From a virus: 43,515 bases of DNA. The notes under the pieces are model-generated. The model ran no database searches. It worked only from the letters and a program-made list of their open reading frames with translations, and was not told the origin of the DNA. The DNA is taken from the IMG/VR virus record IMGVR_UViG_3300032356_000038, positions 1-43,515 of that record; one strand, written 5' to 3'. Position 1 is the stretch's first letter; each line of letters opens with the position of its first letter. The position numbers and the translations under genes were made by a program. Shown one piece after another: positions 25,431 through 34,211 of this stretch.

Positions 25431-28400
25431 TGCTAAAGATTCCATCCGTTAAGACTACATACCAACCAGCACCTAGAAAACCTGTTGAAGGTCAAGAAAA
25501 ACTAACGACTGGTGGTAAAATACAGAAAGCAGTATCAGCGGCAATCCAACTTCCTGGGAGGATTATCGCAACAACTGCTCAAATACTTGGTCATCTATCA
25601 GAAGGCGATGTTGAGTCTGTAAAAAAAGTACCAACTATATTTGAAAATGCTGTGAAGTTATGGAATGAAGCTGGACCATCAAGTAGAAGAGAAGCATTGC
25701 GTGGGTTAGAATCATTAAGTGAAGCAACAGCTACCTTATATCATGGTGTGGGTAAAGTTTTACCTCAAGCGTTAGGCTATATCTCTGCTGGTGATACGAA
25801 AACTGCTAAGAATTTATTAATGGATTTGGATAAACCTATAAGAGAAAATCAAAACTTAATGGAGTTTATGAAGAAGGAACTTAACACATTCTATTCTGAC
25901 TACGGACCAGGTGTTAGTTATCTCACATATAAAGATAAGGATGGTAAGATTGCCACATCTAAAGTATCTAATGAAGATGTGAAACAGCGTATCAATCAGA
26001 TTCAAAAGTCTGGTGGTAGTTTGGTAGGTGTTGATGTAACACCTGAAGCTAATATTAAAATCGGTGGATGGCAAACAAAAACAAATTTGAACACAGCATT
26101 AGCATTTGCAACTGAGGTTGCAGACCCTGTGCTAGCTGGTATATATGGTAGAGCAATAGGAAAAGGGATGAGGGTTGGAGCTAGTTTATTAAAAGGAAGT
26201 TCCAGAGTAGCAAAACAAATTCCTGGTGTTGAAAAAGCCATAGAATATATTGGTGACTTGGCAGGTCAAATTACTTCACCTGGGAGTCGTTTTGATAAAA
26301 TGATGCAAGCTATTGAAACTCATGAATTGTTTGGTATGACTCTCCGTAACTCTACCAAAAAGATAAGGGATAAATACACATTTGAAGCTCGTCAAGCTAG
26401 AGCTATGCAAGCTCAAATCAAAGAACAAGCAGAGTCTGTTGCGGCTTTATTAAAAACTAACAATAAACTTCTTGACTATGTAAGTCAAACTTATTTAGAT
26501 AACTTAGGTAAAGATGGTGGATTGCCTGCAGTAAAAAGATATTTAGCTGGTGGATTTCTTATAAACCACGGGCTTGTATTGACTTCTATTGAAGATACAG
26601 CAAAGGTTATAACAAAATTAAAGAATTTGAAAGCACCCCAAAGAGAGGAACTACTTCGCCTTGCTCATGATATGGCAACAGGTGATAGTATTAATGAAAA
26701 TATTTTAGCAAGAGTAGCTAAAGCTATGGACGCAGGTTTACCCCCACCAGTAGATAGTCCTGAACTTCAGAAAGCATTTGCTGTTTTATCACGAGTTGAA
26801 AAGAAAGCAGCTGACTGGGGATTATCTATGGATGATGTAAGAGTATTCAGTAATGCTTTACGCCTTCCTAAATCTGGTTTAGGTGTAAGACATCCTGAAT
26901 TGTACGACACTCTCACAGATTTTGCTGAGATACTAAAGGGTAATATACCCAAAAGATTTGCACTAATTCAAGGTGAAGCTGATGAATTGATTAAAAGATT
27001 TGGTGTTGATTATGAGATTCTAAATCCTGCAAATAAAGAGTTAGTGGGAAGTGGAATGAAAGCTATTGAAACTGCAACCGCTTTAGGTTTATCTGAAGAG
27101 GGTATATCTCAAATGAGAAAGGCTTTAGCTGTTGCAGGTGATAGAAAACTCCAAGGAAATTTGGAAATTTTAGTGAGGAAGTTTGACGATTATGATAAGC
27201 TTATTTCTGATGATTTGGTTGTTGGTCCGAAAGTGCCTCAAAATAAAAGAGAAATGGCTGCTAGAATAAGAGAAGCTGTACGCCAAGAAGCTAGTGAACA
27301 AGGTTTTGACCCTGATGTTGTAGAAACCATTGCTAAGATGGGAAGAAAATTAGACGAACAATGGGGTTTAATGGAAGTTGACCTAGGTATTATTAGTAGA
27401 GAACAATTTGATAAAATGCGTGGTTTACATATTAGAAGAATGTATAATATGGAAGGTGTTGAAGCTCGTTTAGAGGAGATATCGAAACTAGATTCTGCTA
27501 AAGCTGATAGATTGCGTGTTCAATATGAGAGTCTTCTTGCTGATATAGATACTGTTCATCGGTCTGGAATAGATATTGGTGGTATTGGTACCAGTATTGC
27601 AAAGCGTAGAGAGCAACTCACACCTGAATTCCGTAACTTATTAGATGAAGTGAACAACATTTCTGACGCTATAACTTTATCTGGCAGAAGGGCAGCTAAT
27701 GACATATCTACAGCTACCTTTTATAAGATGGTAAACAAAACAGGGTTAGCTCAAGATAGTTGGGCACCAGGTCATAAAAAATTAATAGGTTCAACATGGG
27801 GTGAACTTAATGGTAAATATGTGCCAGAAATTGTTTATGCAGACCTTACAAGAGCTGCAAAAGAGATGCATTCTCGACCATCTGAGTTAACAACATGGTG
27901 GAGTAAATATGTTATTCGTCCGTTTAAACTTGCTAATGTTGTTTACTACCCTGCGGCTCGTTTACATAACGCAGTGTCTAACGCTATTGCTGTAAGTATT
28001 GCACTCGACACAACATCAGTTCCTGCTTTAATTGAACATGTTGCTAGTGGAATTAAGAGTATTTTAGCAAGAGATATGTATTTTATAAGATATTCAAGAT
28101 ATTCACCATCTATTCGAGAAAGTTCATTAATTCTCAATGAACAATTTTCATCTTTATCTAAAATGGGTAATGGTGGTTTATTAGAAAATACTTTGTTAGG
28201 TAGAGCTTATAAATTTCCCCAACAAACAATGGCGTGGGAAGAGTCTGCGGCTAAGATGGCTATCTTCAAACAAGCTGTGAAACCTAAAGCTCAAGGTGGA
28301 TTAGGTATGACAGATAGAGAAGGTGTGTTACTTGCAGAAAAATGGATGATTGACTATGGAGATGTACCACCAATCGTAGATTATTTCAGACGAAGAATTG

Positions 28401-29551
28401 GTGTGTTTCCGTTCCTCACATATTCATATAAGATGATTGGAAACCTAGCAAAATTACCATATGAGAATCCTAGAATTATGACAAAACATTATCAGTTATA
28501 TGAAGGTCTTGTTGGATTAACTTCACCTGATAAAAGAGAATTAGAGAGAGTTGGTTTACCTGAATGGCTAGAAGAAAACCTAATTATTCGACTCCCTGGT
28601 AAAGAACCTAGATATTTTAATCTTGACCCATATGTGCCCTGGAATATATTTGATGTGGATGCATTGGAAGGTGCAGCTATGCCATTAAGAATAGCATGGC
28701 AAAATTTAGGACAACCATATAAAGGTATTATTGATATCGCTGTGAATAAAAACACATTCAACGGTGCACCTATTGTGCCAGAAGGAACCGACCCTGTAAC
28801 TGCTGCTGAGTTACGTTATAAATATTTGAGTGAACAGGTTGGGCAGATAAGATTAGCTCGTAAACTTCAAGCAGCTGTTTATGGTAAACCTTTATCCGTC
28901 ACAACAAAACCACAAAGATGGTATGATGTGTTACTAGATGTGAGAGATATTGATATAGATAAAACAGCTGAGTTACGTTATAAACAAAAGAATGCTGAAC
29001 TTCAAAGAGCTATAGGTAGAGCAGAAAAAGCATTAAATAATGAAGCATTAGATGAAGCTAGAAGAACCGAATTATTTGACCGTCAAATGCTAGAAGCTGA
29101 CAGAATAAGAACTGAACTTAAAGAGATTCAAAATGGATTAGTAAAACTAAGAGGAGCAAGGAATCTATTAACTGATTCTAATGTTGACCCTGACCAAATT
29201 GAAACTTTAATTGAGTTCCTCACATCTCAACCTATGCCAGATAAAGGTATTCGTATGAAGGCTCAAGAGATGGGTGAGAGATATAATGATGGTACAGGAT
29301 TTAATATGGAAGCTATGAATATGGATTATCAGAATAAACTCATTGCTATAGAGCAAGAGATGATGGCTAATATGCAGAATCTAATGCAGATTCCTCATAT
29401 GGAAGAACCAATGGCTATTCCCTCTGTGGATATGAGGCAACAGCGTCCTAATAGCAACATTGCTAATAAAGCAAGTGAAGCTATGGGAGAAGATGTGAAC
29501 CCAGCGTTACCACAAGCAGGTAAGAGGGTTATCACACCTTCCCTTCCATAA
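25430..29551 (+). CDS. Large internal virion / DNA ejection-type protein
   Basis: At 1373 residues this is the longest gene, mainly helical, at the end of the rightward transcript. Podoviruses usually end their structural block with one giant ejection protein, so that role is inferred. I found no lytic transglycosylase, peptidase or polymerase motif. The middle has amphipathic and hydrophobic helices (ANVVYYPAARLHNAVSNAIAV near 838-858; RRIGVFPFLTYSYKMIGNLAK near 988-1008) that could insert in membranes. The C-terminal 180 residues are coiled coil and then Met/Gln-rich. The ATG overlaps the previous stop (TAATG). A function inside the capsid or on the membrane remains open. Confidence 0.6.
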   Translation: MLKIPSVKTTYQPAPRKPVEGQEKLTTGGKIQKAVSAAIQLPGRIIATTAQILGHLSEGDVESVKKVPTIFENAVKLWNEAGPSSRREALRGLESLSEATATLYHGVGKVLPQALGYISAGDTKTAKNLLMDLDKPIRENQNLMEFMKKELNTFYSDYGPGVSYLTYKDKDGKIATSKVSNEDVKQRINQIQKSGGSLVGVDVTPEANIKIGGWQTKTNLNTALAFATEVADPVLAGIYGRAIGKGMRVGASLLKGSSRVAKQIPGVEKAIEYIGDLAGQITSPGSRFDKMMQAIETHELFGMTLRNSTKKIRDKYTFEARQARAMQAQIKEQAESVAALLKTNNKLLDYVSQTYLDNLGKDGGLPAVKRYLAGGFLINHGLVLTSIEDTAKVITKLKNLKAPQREELLRLAHDMATGDSINENILARVAKAMDAGLPPPVDSPELQKAFAVLSRVEKKAADWGLSMDDVRVFSNALRLPKSGLGVRHPELYDTLTDFAEILKGNIPKRFALIQGEADELIKRFGVDYEILNPANKELVGSGMKAIETATALGLSEEGISQMRKALAVAGDRKLQGNLEILVRKFDDYDKLISDDLVVGPKVPQNKREMAARIREAVRQEASEQGFDPDVVETIAKMGRKLDEQWGLMEVDLGIISREQFDKMRGLHIRRMYNMEGVEARLEEISKLDSAKADRLRVQYESLLADIDTVHRSGIDIGGIGTSIAKRREQLTPEFRNLLDEVNNISDAITLSGRRAANDISTATFYKMVNKTGLAQDSWAPGHKKLIGSTWGELNGKYVPEIVYADLTRAAKEMHSRPSELTTWWSKYVIRPFKLANVVYYPAARLHNAVSNAIAVSIALDTTSVPALIEHVASGIKSILARDMYFIRYSRYSPSIRESSLILNEQFSSLSKMGNGGLLENTLLGRAYKFPQQTMAWEESAAKMAIFKQAVKPKAQGGLGMTDREGVLLAEKWMIDYGDVPPIVDYFRRRIGVFPFLTYSYKMIGNLAKLPYENPRIMTKHYQLYEGLVGLTSPDKRELERVGLPEWLEENLIIRLPGKEPRYFNLDPYVPWNIFDVDALEGAAMPLRIAWQNLGQPYKGIIDIAVNKNTFNGAPIVPEGTDPVTAAELRYKYLSEQVGQIRLARKLQAAVYGKPLSVTTKPQRWYDVLLDVRDIDIDKTAELRYKQKNAELQRAIGRAEKALNNEALDEARRTELFDRQMLEADRIRTELKEIQNGLVKLRGARNLLTDSNVDPDQIETLIEFLTSQPMPDKGIRMKAQEMGERYNDGTGFNMEAMNMDYQNKLIAIEQEMMANMQNLMQIPHMEEPMAIPSVDMRQQRPNSNIANKASEAMGEDVNPALPQAGKRVITPSLP

Positions 29552-29552
29552 A

Positions 29553-29581
29553 GGGGTTAGGAGTAGAATTTCCTTAACCCC
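29553..29581. terminator. Hairpin at the convergent gene ends
   Basis: GGGGTTAGGA (29553-29562) pairs with TCCTTAACCCC (29571-29581), leaving one bulged base and an 8-base loop. It lies 1 base after the rightward stop and inside the last codons of the leftward gene. Neither side has a good T-run, so if it ends transcription it is a weak or bidirectional signal. Confidence 0.45.
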
Positions 29582-30090
29582 ACACATCCTACCAATAGAG
29601 CTAGTAAAGATGATGGCTCTGGTATAGCATCATAATGTATGCTATAATAGAACCCTGTATAACCATTGTGATACAATTCCATATCCATATAATATGCTTT
29701 ATGTGTTGGTAATGGTTTGTTATAATACGCTGTTTGAGTATCAACAAACATATGTTTCACGTTCCATACCAAAGGTATATTATGATGGGTATAAGTTGTA
29801 ACTGTTACACCTTCTGTAAGTCCCCAATAATATCTACCTGTCCATATATACGGTACAGTTATACGAACATCATCCTTGATTAACCAACTATCATAATAAA
29901 TATGATGAGTTATGGTTTCGTTTATTGTATCCAAATACCAATAGTTTTGATACCCAACTGGCGTAGTACCATTAATATCTGCGAACGCAATGTCATATAT
30001 AGAAGGTGGTGTTATTGGTACAGCCACCGCTGGTGTAATTAAAGTTAGTATCACACCAATTAATACAACTAATCTATTCAGTTTTATCAC
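29557..30090 (-). CDS. Secreted protein with PEP-CTERM-like sorting tail
   Basis: A 177-residue protein with an N-terminal signal peptide (basic start, VVLIGVILTLITPAVA, likely cut near residue 23). The C-terminus is a PEP-CTERM-like tripartite tail: Ile-Pro-Glu-Pro at 156-159, a hydrophobic run (SSLLALLVGCVGL) and a basic end (RKFYS). In bacteria with exosortase this signal directs cleavage and surface anchoring. The body (about 25-150) is beta-rich and full of Tyr and His. The GTG at 30090 lies inside an AAAGGGGGTGAT ribosome site, so translation may begin slightly downstream (for example CTG at 30081). It overlaps the zinc-ribbon gene by 17 bases. A surface role such as exclusion of other phages is conceivable but unproven. 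Confidence 0.7.
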   Translation of the reverse strand: MIKLNRLVVLIGVILTLITPAVAVPITPPSIYDIAFADINGTTPVGYQNYWYLDTINETITHHIYYDSWLIKDDVRITVPYIWTGRYYWGLTEGVTVTTYTHHNIPLVWNVKHMFVDTQTAYYNKPLPTHKAYYMDMELYHNGYTGFYYSIHYDAIPEPSSLLALLVGCVGLRKFYS

Positions 30091-30238
30091 CCCCTTTACA
30101 TTTATCTACAAACTTCTGTGTACCAGTGTCATATGAACTACCACATTCGTACGTGTATTCATAGAACATATGTCCGTCTAGCTTCTGAATCTTAGCCCCA
30201 CACTTGGGGCATAATGTTTTAACTGTTTTCTCTTTCAT
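30074..30238 (-). CDS. Small zinc-ribbon protein
   Basis: A 54-residue protein from ATG 30238, which overlaps the previous stop (TAATG) and follows TGGAGG. The sequence has CPKCG (about 10-14), with further cysteines in YECGSS and DKCKGG that could complete a zinc ribbon. A longer reading from 30289 would lie inside the upstream gene and lacks a ribosome site. Role unknown; it is coupled to a cell-wall enzyme and a secreted protein. Confidence 0.6.
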   Translation of the reverse strand: MKEKTVKTLCPKCGAKIQKLDGHMFYEYTYECGSSYDTGTQKFVDKCKGGDKTE

Positions 30239-30588
30239 TATTTCCTCCAATAATATACTGTTTTCTTTTGTACCCCAAATTGAATACATTCATCTCTAGT
30301 GTTTAATCTAATATCAATTCTATTCCCATTGATTTTACCTCCAGTATCGTCCGCTAGATACCACTTACCATCAATCAACACATTAGTACCTAGCGGAATC
30401 ACTTTAGGGTCAACTGCTATACCCTGCACCTTACTAGCATTGGTGCCAGACGCTGTCCTATTACCAGTCCGTTGGATAGGGCAGTTAGTAGAATAAGCAG
30501 TTACCGTCATATTCTTTTCCACCAGTTTATCGGAAGAAAACTGAAGACTATTTATCGCTATTATTATAGCTACTAATAGTAAATCCAT
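30238..30588 (-). CDS. 3D-domain (MltA/RlpA-like double-psi barrel) cell-wall protein
   Basis: A 116-residue protein with an N-terminal membrane or signal helix (MDLLLVAIIIAINSL) and a 3D domain. TVTAYSTNCP is the first strand, then GIAVDPKVIPLGTNVLIDG, and LADDTGGKINGNRIDIRL carries the aspartates that name the family. Related domains (MltA, YocH, YuiC) cleave peptidoglycan glycan strands. Facing outside the membrane it could help lysis or wall remodelling alongside the amidase. Unusually, it sits at the far end of the leftward operon, not in a lysis cassette. It overlaps its neighbours at both ends by TAATG. Confidence 0.82.
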   Translation of the reverse strand: MDLLLVAIIIAINSLQFSSDKLVEKNMTVTAYSTNCPIQRTGNRTASGTNASKVQGIAVDPKVIPLGTNVLIDGKWYLADDTGGKINGNRIDIRLNTRDECIQFGVQKKTVYYWRK

Positions 30589-30656
30589 TATCCAGTCGCT
30601 TCCACAATTTTACTAGGCGGTTTGTATTCTTCTTGTAAATATTCCCAGTTAGTCAT
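30588..30656 (-). CDS. Possible 22-residue peptide
   Basis: ATG at 30656 lies 8 bases inside the end of the pyrophosphohydrolase-like gene and the stop overlaps the 3D-protein ATG (TAATG). It reads MTNWEYLQEEYKPPSKIVEATG. The upstream GGGATGG is only a moderate ribosome site. It bridges the gap so that every gene from 31020 to 29557 overlaps the next, suggesting it may be translated mainly for coupling. Confidence 0.35.
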   Translation of the reverse strand: MTNWEYLQEEYKPPSKIVEATG

Positions 30657-31020
30657 TTTTCAATCCCATCCCTTTCTTCACAGGTCTATCATCCTTACCT
30701 ATATTATGTTTAGAATAAAAAGCTAAAGCCATAGCATTCCATATAACAGCTATAATATGTCCCATCCCTGTTTCCTCATCTATATCATCTCTTTCCCAAA
30801 ATGCGTGAGCATGACGAAGCATAGCACCAAACACTCTACTCCAATCCATACCCTTTTCCCAATTTCTATCTTCATATTTCTCTGCACCTTTAGCATAGAG
30901 CATAGCTAAATCATTTAATACATCAAAAGGTAGTAAATCCCAACGAGGTTTACCGCCGTCAAACTTCACACCTTCCTGTAAGATTTGTTGCTCTAAAGTT
31001 TTATGTGATACTTTTGGCAT
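30649..31020 (-). CDS. dATP/dGTP diphosphohydrolase-like protein
   Basis: The 123 residues match the N-terminal domain of phage dATP/dGTP diphosphohydrolases: KFDGGKPRWDLLPFDVLNDLAMLYAKGAEKYEDRNWEKG (about residues 18-56, here quoted in part by its key GKPRWDLLP and GAEKYEDRNWEKG), then MLRHAHAFWERDDIDEETG and HIIAVIWNAMALAFY. The acidic and histidine residues of these helices bind metal and triphosphate in this all-alpha NTP-pyrophosphatase superfamily. It would trim nucleotide pools beside the reductase. No PurZ or DatZ genes are present, so a 2-aminoadenine genome is not suggested. AGAAAGGACAAAAGA precedes the ATG. Confidence 0.72.
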   Translation of the reverse strand: MPKVSHKTLEQQILQEGVKFDGGKPRWDLLPFDVLNDLAMLYAKGAEKYEDRNWEKGMDWSRVFGAMLRHAHAFWERDDIDEETGMGHIIAVIWNAMALAFYSKHNIGKDDRPVKKGMGLKND

Positions 31021-31615
31021 TCTTTTGTCCTTTCTGGTATTTCTCTCGTTGTTTTGCTAGTTGGTCATTAACCAACTTATCCATACTATCCCAGTTATCA
31101 TCAAAAGTGATAGCTCTATCGTCTATATACACATCTGCATATGGTTTACCTAACTGAATGCGTGAGATATAAGGTAAGAACCCATGCTTTTGTAAGTGGT
31201 CGTATAATGCGTTATACTCTACATCACTTCTAGCAGTATGAACACCTAAACTTCTACCTAATTCATGCTGGCGTTTAAAGAATTCTAATGCACCTTTCTT
31301 AGGTTCACCAAAATGATATGCTTTGTATGTATCGTATTCAAATATACAGTTGTCAACATCAACAGAAAACCGAGTTTGGAATTCCATTTCTGGGCTAATA
31401 CTTCCTGATGTTTTACCAGTATCCAACAATACCATACATGTTGGTTCGTTAATCTGAGATGTAACATCTTCCAATAACTCCATCAAGTTATCTATATCTT
31501 CATTAAATTTCTTTTTCGTCTTCTTCTCACGCTGTTCGGTTATCATTATAAATAACCAATACACAACACATGTTATACCACCTAAACCTAGTAAAAATAA
31601 TATAACCTGTTCCAT
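31001..31615 (-). CDS. Membrane-anchored HAD-family phosphatase
   Basis: A 204-residue protein with an N-terminal membrane helix (about 4-26, VILFLLGLGGITCVVYWLFIM), a charged coil (about 27-57) and a HAD-like domain. Motif I is FSVDVDN (nucleophile about Asp86, acid about Asp88), motif II GVHTAR (about Thr127), motif III the lysine of LGKPY (about 157) and motif IV YIDDRA (about Asp165-Asp166). Such domains remove phosphate from nucleotides or DNA ends. ATG 31615 is preferred over 31624 because AAGGATGGTGA lies just upstream. A membrane anchor on a small phage HAD protein is unusual. It overlaps the next gene by 20 bases. Confidence 0.7.
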   Translation of the reverse strand: MEQVILFLLGLGGITCVVYWLFIMITEQREKKTKKKFNEDIDNLMELLEDVTSQINEPTCMVLLDTGKTSGSISPEMEFQTRFSVDVDNCIFEYDTYKAYHFGEPKKGALEFFKRQHELGRSLGVHTARSDVEYNALYDHLQKHGFLPYISRIQLGKPYADVYIDDRAITFDDNWDSMDKLVNDQLAKQREKYQKGQKNAKSIT

Positions 31616-31626
31616 GTTCACCATCC

Positions 31627-32451
31627 TTATCTTTGTATATGTCCGACATCAATTAATCTATTTACTACCATACCATGTTTGTGATTTATCACATACATGT
31701 TTTGAGCGGCTAAATTACCACCACCTGATTTGATAGCAAAATGGTCTAGCCCCACAAGGCTAGGGCACATTATAGTTCTAATCACACCATCATGTTCCTC
31801 ATAATATCTATGGAAGTGTCCACATAGATAGTAGTCTAGCTTACCTGCCAACTGTTTGTATCTACGGTCTTTTTGTCTATTCAAACCATAGTAAGGCGTT
31901 CCTAAACTTGCTCTTACTGTGTCCAAATGCTCTGCAAAAAACCACCACTTATTGATATTCACATGAGCAGACAATCCCCCTACAGTTTTTACGGTAATAT
32001 TTTCTGTAACATTTTGAAACATAATGTTAAGTAAATCATACACCATATTATCAAAGTTTGAATCATCATGTTCCTCGCCATATTTACCTACCCTTCCATG
32101 ATTTCCTCTAATACCATGAATTAAGATTTGATTAATCGTTTCCGTCTTACGGTAAAACTCCATAATCCGATTGAATAAAACTTCTGCCACTAATGATACC
32201 TGTTCCCTGATGTTGGTCTCAGTGTGCATCTTGGCACTTCCCCTCATTGTTTCATTGTGAACTATGTCCCCTGTTAAAAAGATATGGCATATCTCTGGTT
32301 GTTCTATCATATTATTCACAATATCGGTTACTTGAGTAAAATAGTAATCCAATCTATGAGTTGCAATCTTCATACTATACCTGTTTTCGGGGAATTTAAC
32401 TACTTCTCCGAAGTGAATGTCTGACAAATGTAAGACTATCACATCCTTCAT
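31627..32451 (-). CDS. Calcineurin-like metallophosphoesterase (SbcD/Mre11-like)
   Basis: A 274-residue two-metal phosphoesterase. All motifs are clear: Asp11-x-His13 (HLSDIHFG), Gly61-Asp62 (TGDIVHNE), Gly116-Asn117-His118 (IRGNHGR) and Gly211-His212-x-His214 (CGHFHRY). Phage proteins of this kind act as nucleases in DNA processing (SbcD/gp47-like) or as phosphatases. No SbcC/gp46-type ATPase partner is visible in the window. Placement between nucleotide enzymes and the helicase fits a role in DNA metabolism. It overlaps the next upstream gene by 56 bases. Confidence 0.85.
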   Translation of the reverse strand: MKDVIVLHLSDIHFGEVVKFPENRYSMKIATHRLDYYFTQVTDIVNNMIEQPEICHIFLTGDIVHNETMRGSAKMHTETNIREQVSLVAEVLFNRIMEFYRKTETINQILIHGIRGNHGRVGKYGEEHDDSNFDNMVYDLLNIMFQNVTENITVKTVGGLSAHVNINKWWFFAEHLDTVRASLGTPYYGLNRQKDRRYKQLAGKLDYYLCGHFHRYYEEHDGVIRTIMCPSLVGLDHFAIKSGGGNLAAQNMYVINHKHGMVVNRLIDVGHIQR

Positions 32452-33040
32452 TATAATCCTCTGCTTTCCGAACCCAAATATTTTCTTCTATATTCATTTG
32501 TGTTTTAGGTTCTATTACCTTTTTCAAATGCATGCAAAACTCACGCATGTTTTTAACCTCTGGAACAATTAACTGAATAGCCATATGAAAATCATGTCCA
32601 GCTTTCCTTAATGTTCCATGATTACCCATGTAAGAGATGGGTAATTTCCAGTATTTGTTCTGGTATCCCTTCCAGATACCTTCAATTACCCATCGTCTTT
32701 TATATCTTACAGATATATCTTCTGGGTGGAGTGATACCCATTGGGTGCTAAACACCATTTGATTTTCATTTGTGAATAACCTTCTTGAACGAGCAATACC
32801 ATGAACATCATACCATGCCATCCTTGCAATTGCTACAAATTCTCTGTGGGGTGATTTACAGTTTAGTTTATTTTTTAGCGATTGAATAGAATTTGTATCA
32901 GCACGACAATCCATGTTTTCTCTAAAGTAGTTTAAACACTTGAGATAATCACCTTTTTGTTGGGCTACCACACTCTCAAAATAACTAAGGTCAACCGTAT
33001 ATGGATTCAATGTTTCTTCTAATAACATAAATTTAGTCAT
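32396..33040 (-). CDS. Unrecognised replication-cluster protein, 214 residues
   Basis: A basic, aromatic-rich protein (many Trp, His and Arg), for example WVSLHPEDISVRYKRRWVIEG and a GNHGTLRKAGHDFHMAIQLI stretch. Several histidines near about 140-155 could bind metal. I recognise no family. The ATG at 33040 overlaps the helicase stop and follows GAGG; a TTG just upstream is less likely. The 3' end overlaps the phosphoesterase by 56 bases. A nucleic-acid role is inferred only from charge and neighbours. Confidence 0.55.
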   Translation of the reverse strand: MTKFMLLEETLNPYTVDLSYFESVVAQQKGDYLKCLNYFRENMDCRADTNSIQSLKNKLNCKSPHREFVAIARMAWYDVHGIARSRRLFTNENQMVFSTQWVSLHPEDISVRYKRRWVIEGIWKGYQNKYWKLPISYMGNHGTLRKAGHDFHMAIQLIVPEVKNMREFCMHLKKVIEPKTQMNIEENIWVRKAEDYNEGCDSLTFVRHSLRRSS

Positions 33041-34196
33041 CAAAAAACCTCATACTATTAGTGTCTAAGACAGCTCTAATTTTTCCAATATTCGTTTCCC
33101 TTGATTTAGCTATTTTAATATCTGTTAATACTTCTTCTGTGTTCCGATTGACTCTGGATAAAAACATCACAATATCAGCGTCCTGCTCTAACGAACCACT
33201 ATCTCGTAAGTCATGCAATTCTGGTTCTCTGTTTTCCCTAACACTTTCTCTTGATAATTGTGATAAAAGTATGACGGTTATATTAAGTGTCCTTGCTAAT
33301 GCTTGACATGTTTTTGACACATATCCTAAAAATTCGTTCATACTTTGTCCACTTTTTCTTCCTGATAATAGTCCAACATAGTCTATAATAACCACTTCTA
33401 TATCATATAACATCTTTAACATTTGTGTTTTATAATATATCTGGTCAATAGATATACTGGAAGAGTCATCTATCCATAACGGCACATCCTGAAGCACATC
33501 AACATTATTATCCATTATTTTATTAAATCTACCACGCAAACTAGATTTCGTTTGCTCTAAGGTAAACAATAAAGTTGGAATCTTTTGTAAAGCAGAATTC
33601 ACAGCAACCTGCAAACCAAAGGTTGTTTTACCAACTGATGGTCTAGCCGCCACAATCACAAATTCTCCTCTAGCAAACCCTCCATCTAAGATACAATCCA
33701 ATTCGGTGAGAGTTGTAGAAACAATAACATCTCTTTTATAATCTCCACCTTTTAATAAATCTGTGATTGATTGTATGTTTTCTGCTTTATGATTTATTTG
33801 ATACAATGAATTAATTGTGGTACCAATCAATGACTCAATATCTAATGTATCTTCATTTGCTAACTCCTTTAAAAGATTTTTTATTGTTCGTAGTTTACCC
33901 TGTTCTGCTAATTCCTTGCATAACATAGTGAAACTATCTATATCTAAAAATGTATCAATATCCCTGATTGTTTGAAGATACACTGGTATTATGTTTGCTA
34001 CCAACGGATTGTCATGTAGCTTATATAATATGGTATCATTTGTAATACCAATCCCCTCTTCAAACAAATCTTTAATGCCTTTATATATAACACCATTTAT
34101 TACATTAAGGTCATCTGGATTTACAATAGATAGACCAACTTTTAAATATCCGTCATCTTTAATTATTTGAGATAAAAATAAATACTCTTTTTCCAT
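33033..34196 (-). CDS. DnaB-like replicative helicase
   Basis: A 387-residue helicase with an N-terminal helical domain (about 1-135) and a RecA-like motor. The lead-in LDCILDGGFARGEFVIVAA precedes Walker A ARPSVGKTT (184-192); Walker B is in VVIIDYVGLL (about 264-273). The SQLSRESVRENREPELHDLRDSG stretch with the sensor glutamine follows, then QDADIVMFLSR and an arginine-finger segment (KIAKSRETNIG). It would unwind DNA ahead of the family B polymerase. It lacks a fused primase; a primase-like gene lies upstream at 35737. AAAGGATA precedes the ATG. A strong hairpin lies just before that site. Confidence 0.92.
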   Translation of the reverse strand: MEKEYLFLSQIIKDDGYLKVGLSIVNPDDLNVINGVIYKGIKDLFEEGIGITNDTILYKLHDNPLVANIIPVYLQTIRDIDTFLDIDSFTMLCKELAEQGKLRTIKNLLKELANEDTLDIESLIGTTINSLYQINHKAENIQSITDLLKGGDYKRDVIVSTTLTELDCILDGGFARGEFVIVAARPSVGKTTFGLQVAVNSALQKIPTLLFTLEQTKSSLRGRFNKIMDNNVDVLQDVPLWIDDSSSISIDQIYYKTQMLKMLYDIEVVIIDYVGLLSGRKSGQSMNEFLGYVSKTCQALARTLNITVILLSQLSRESVRENREPELHDLRDSGSLEQDADIVMFLSRVNRNTEEVLTDIKIAKSRETNIGKIRAVLDTNSMRFFDD

Positions 34197-34211
34197 ACAT
34201 TATCCTTTGCT

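Noticed and set aside
30649-31020. 2-aminoadenine (Z) genome pathway
   Set aside because: Only a general dATP/dGTP pyrophosphohydrolase-like protein is present; no PurZ or DatZ homologue was found.
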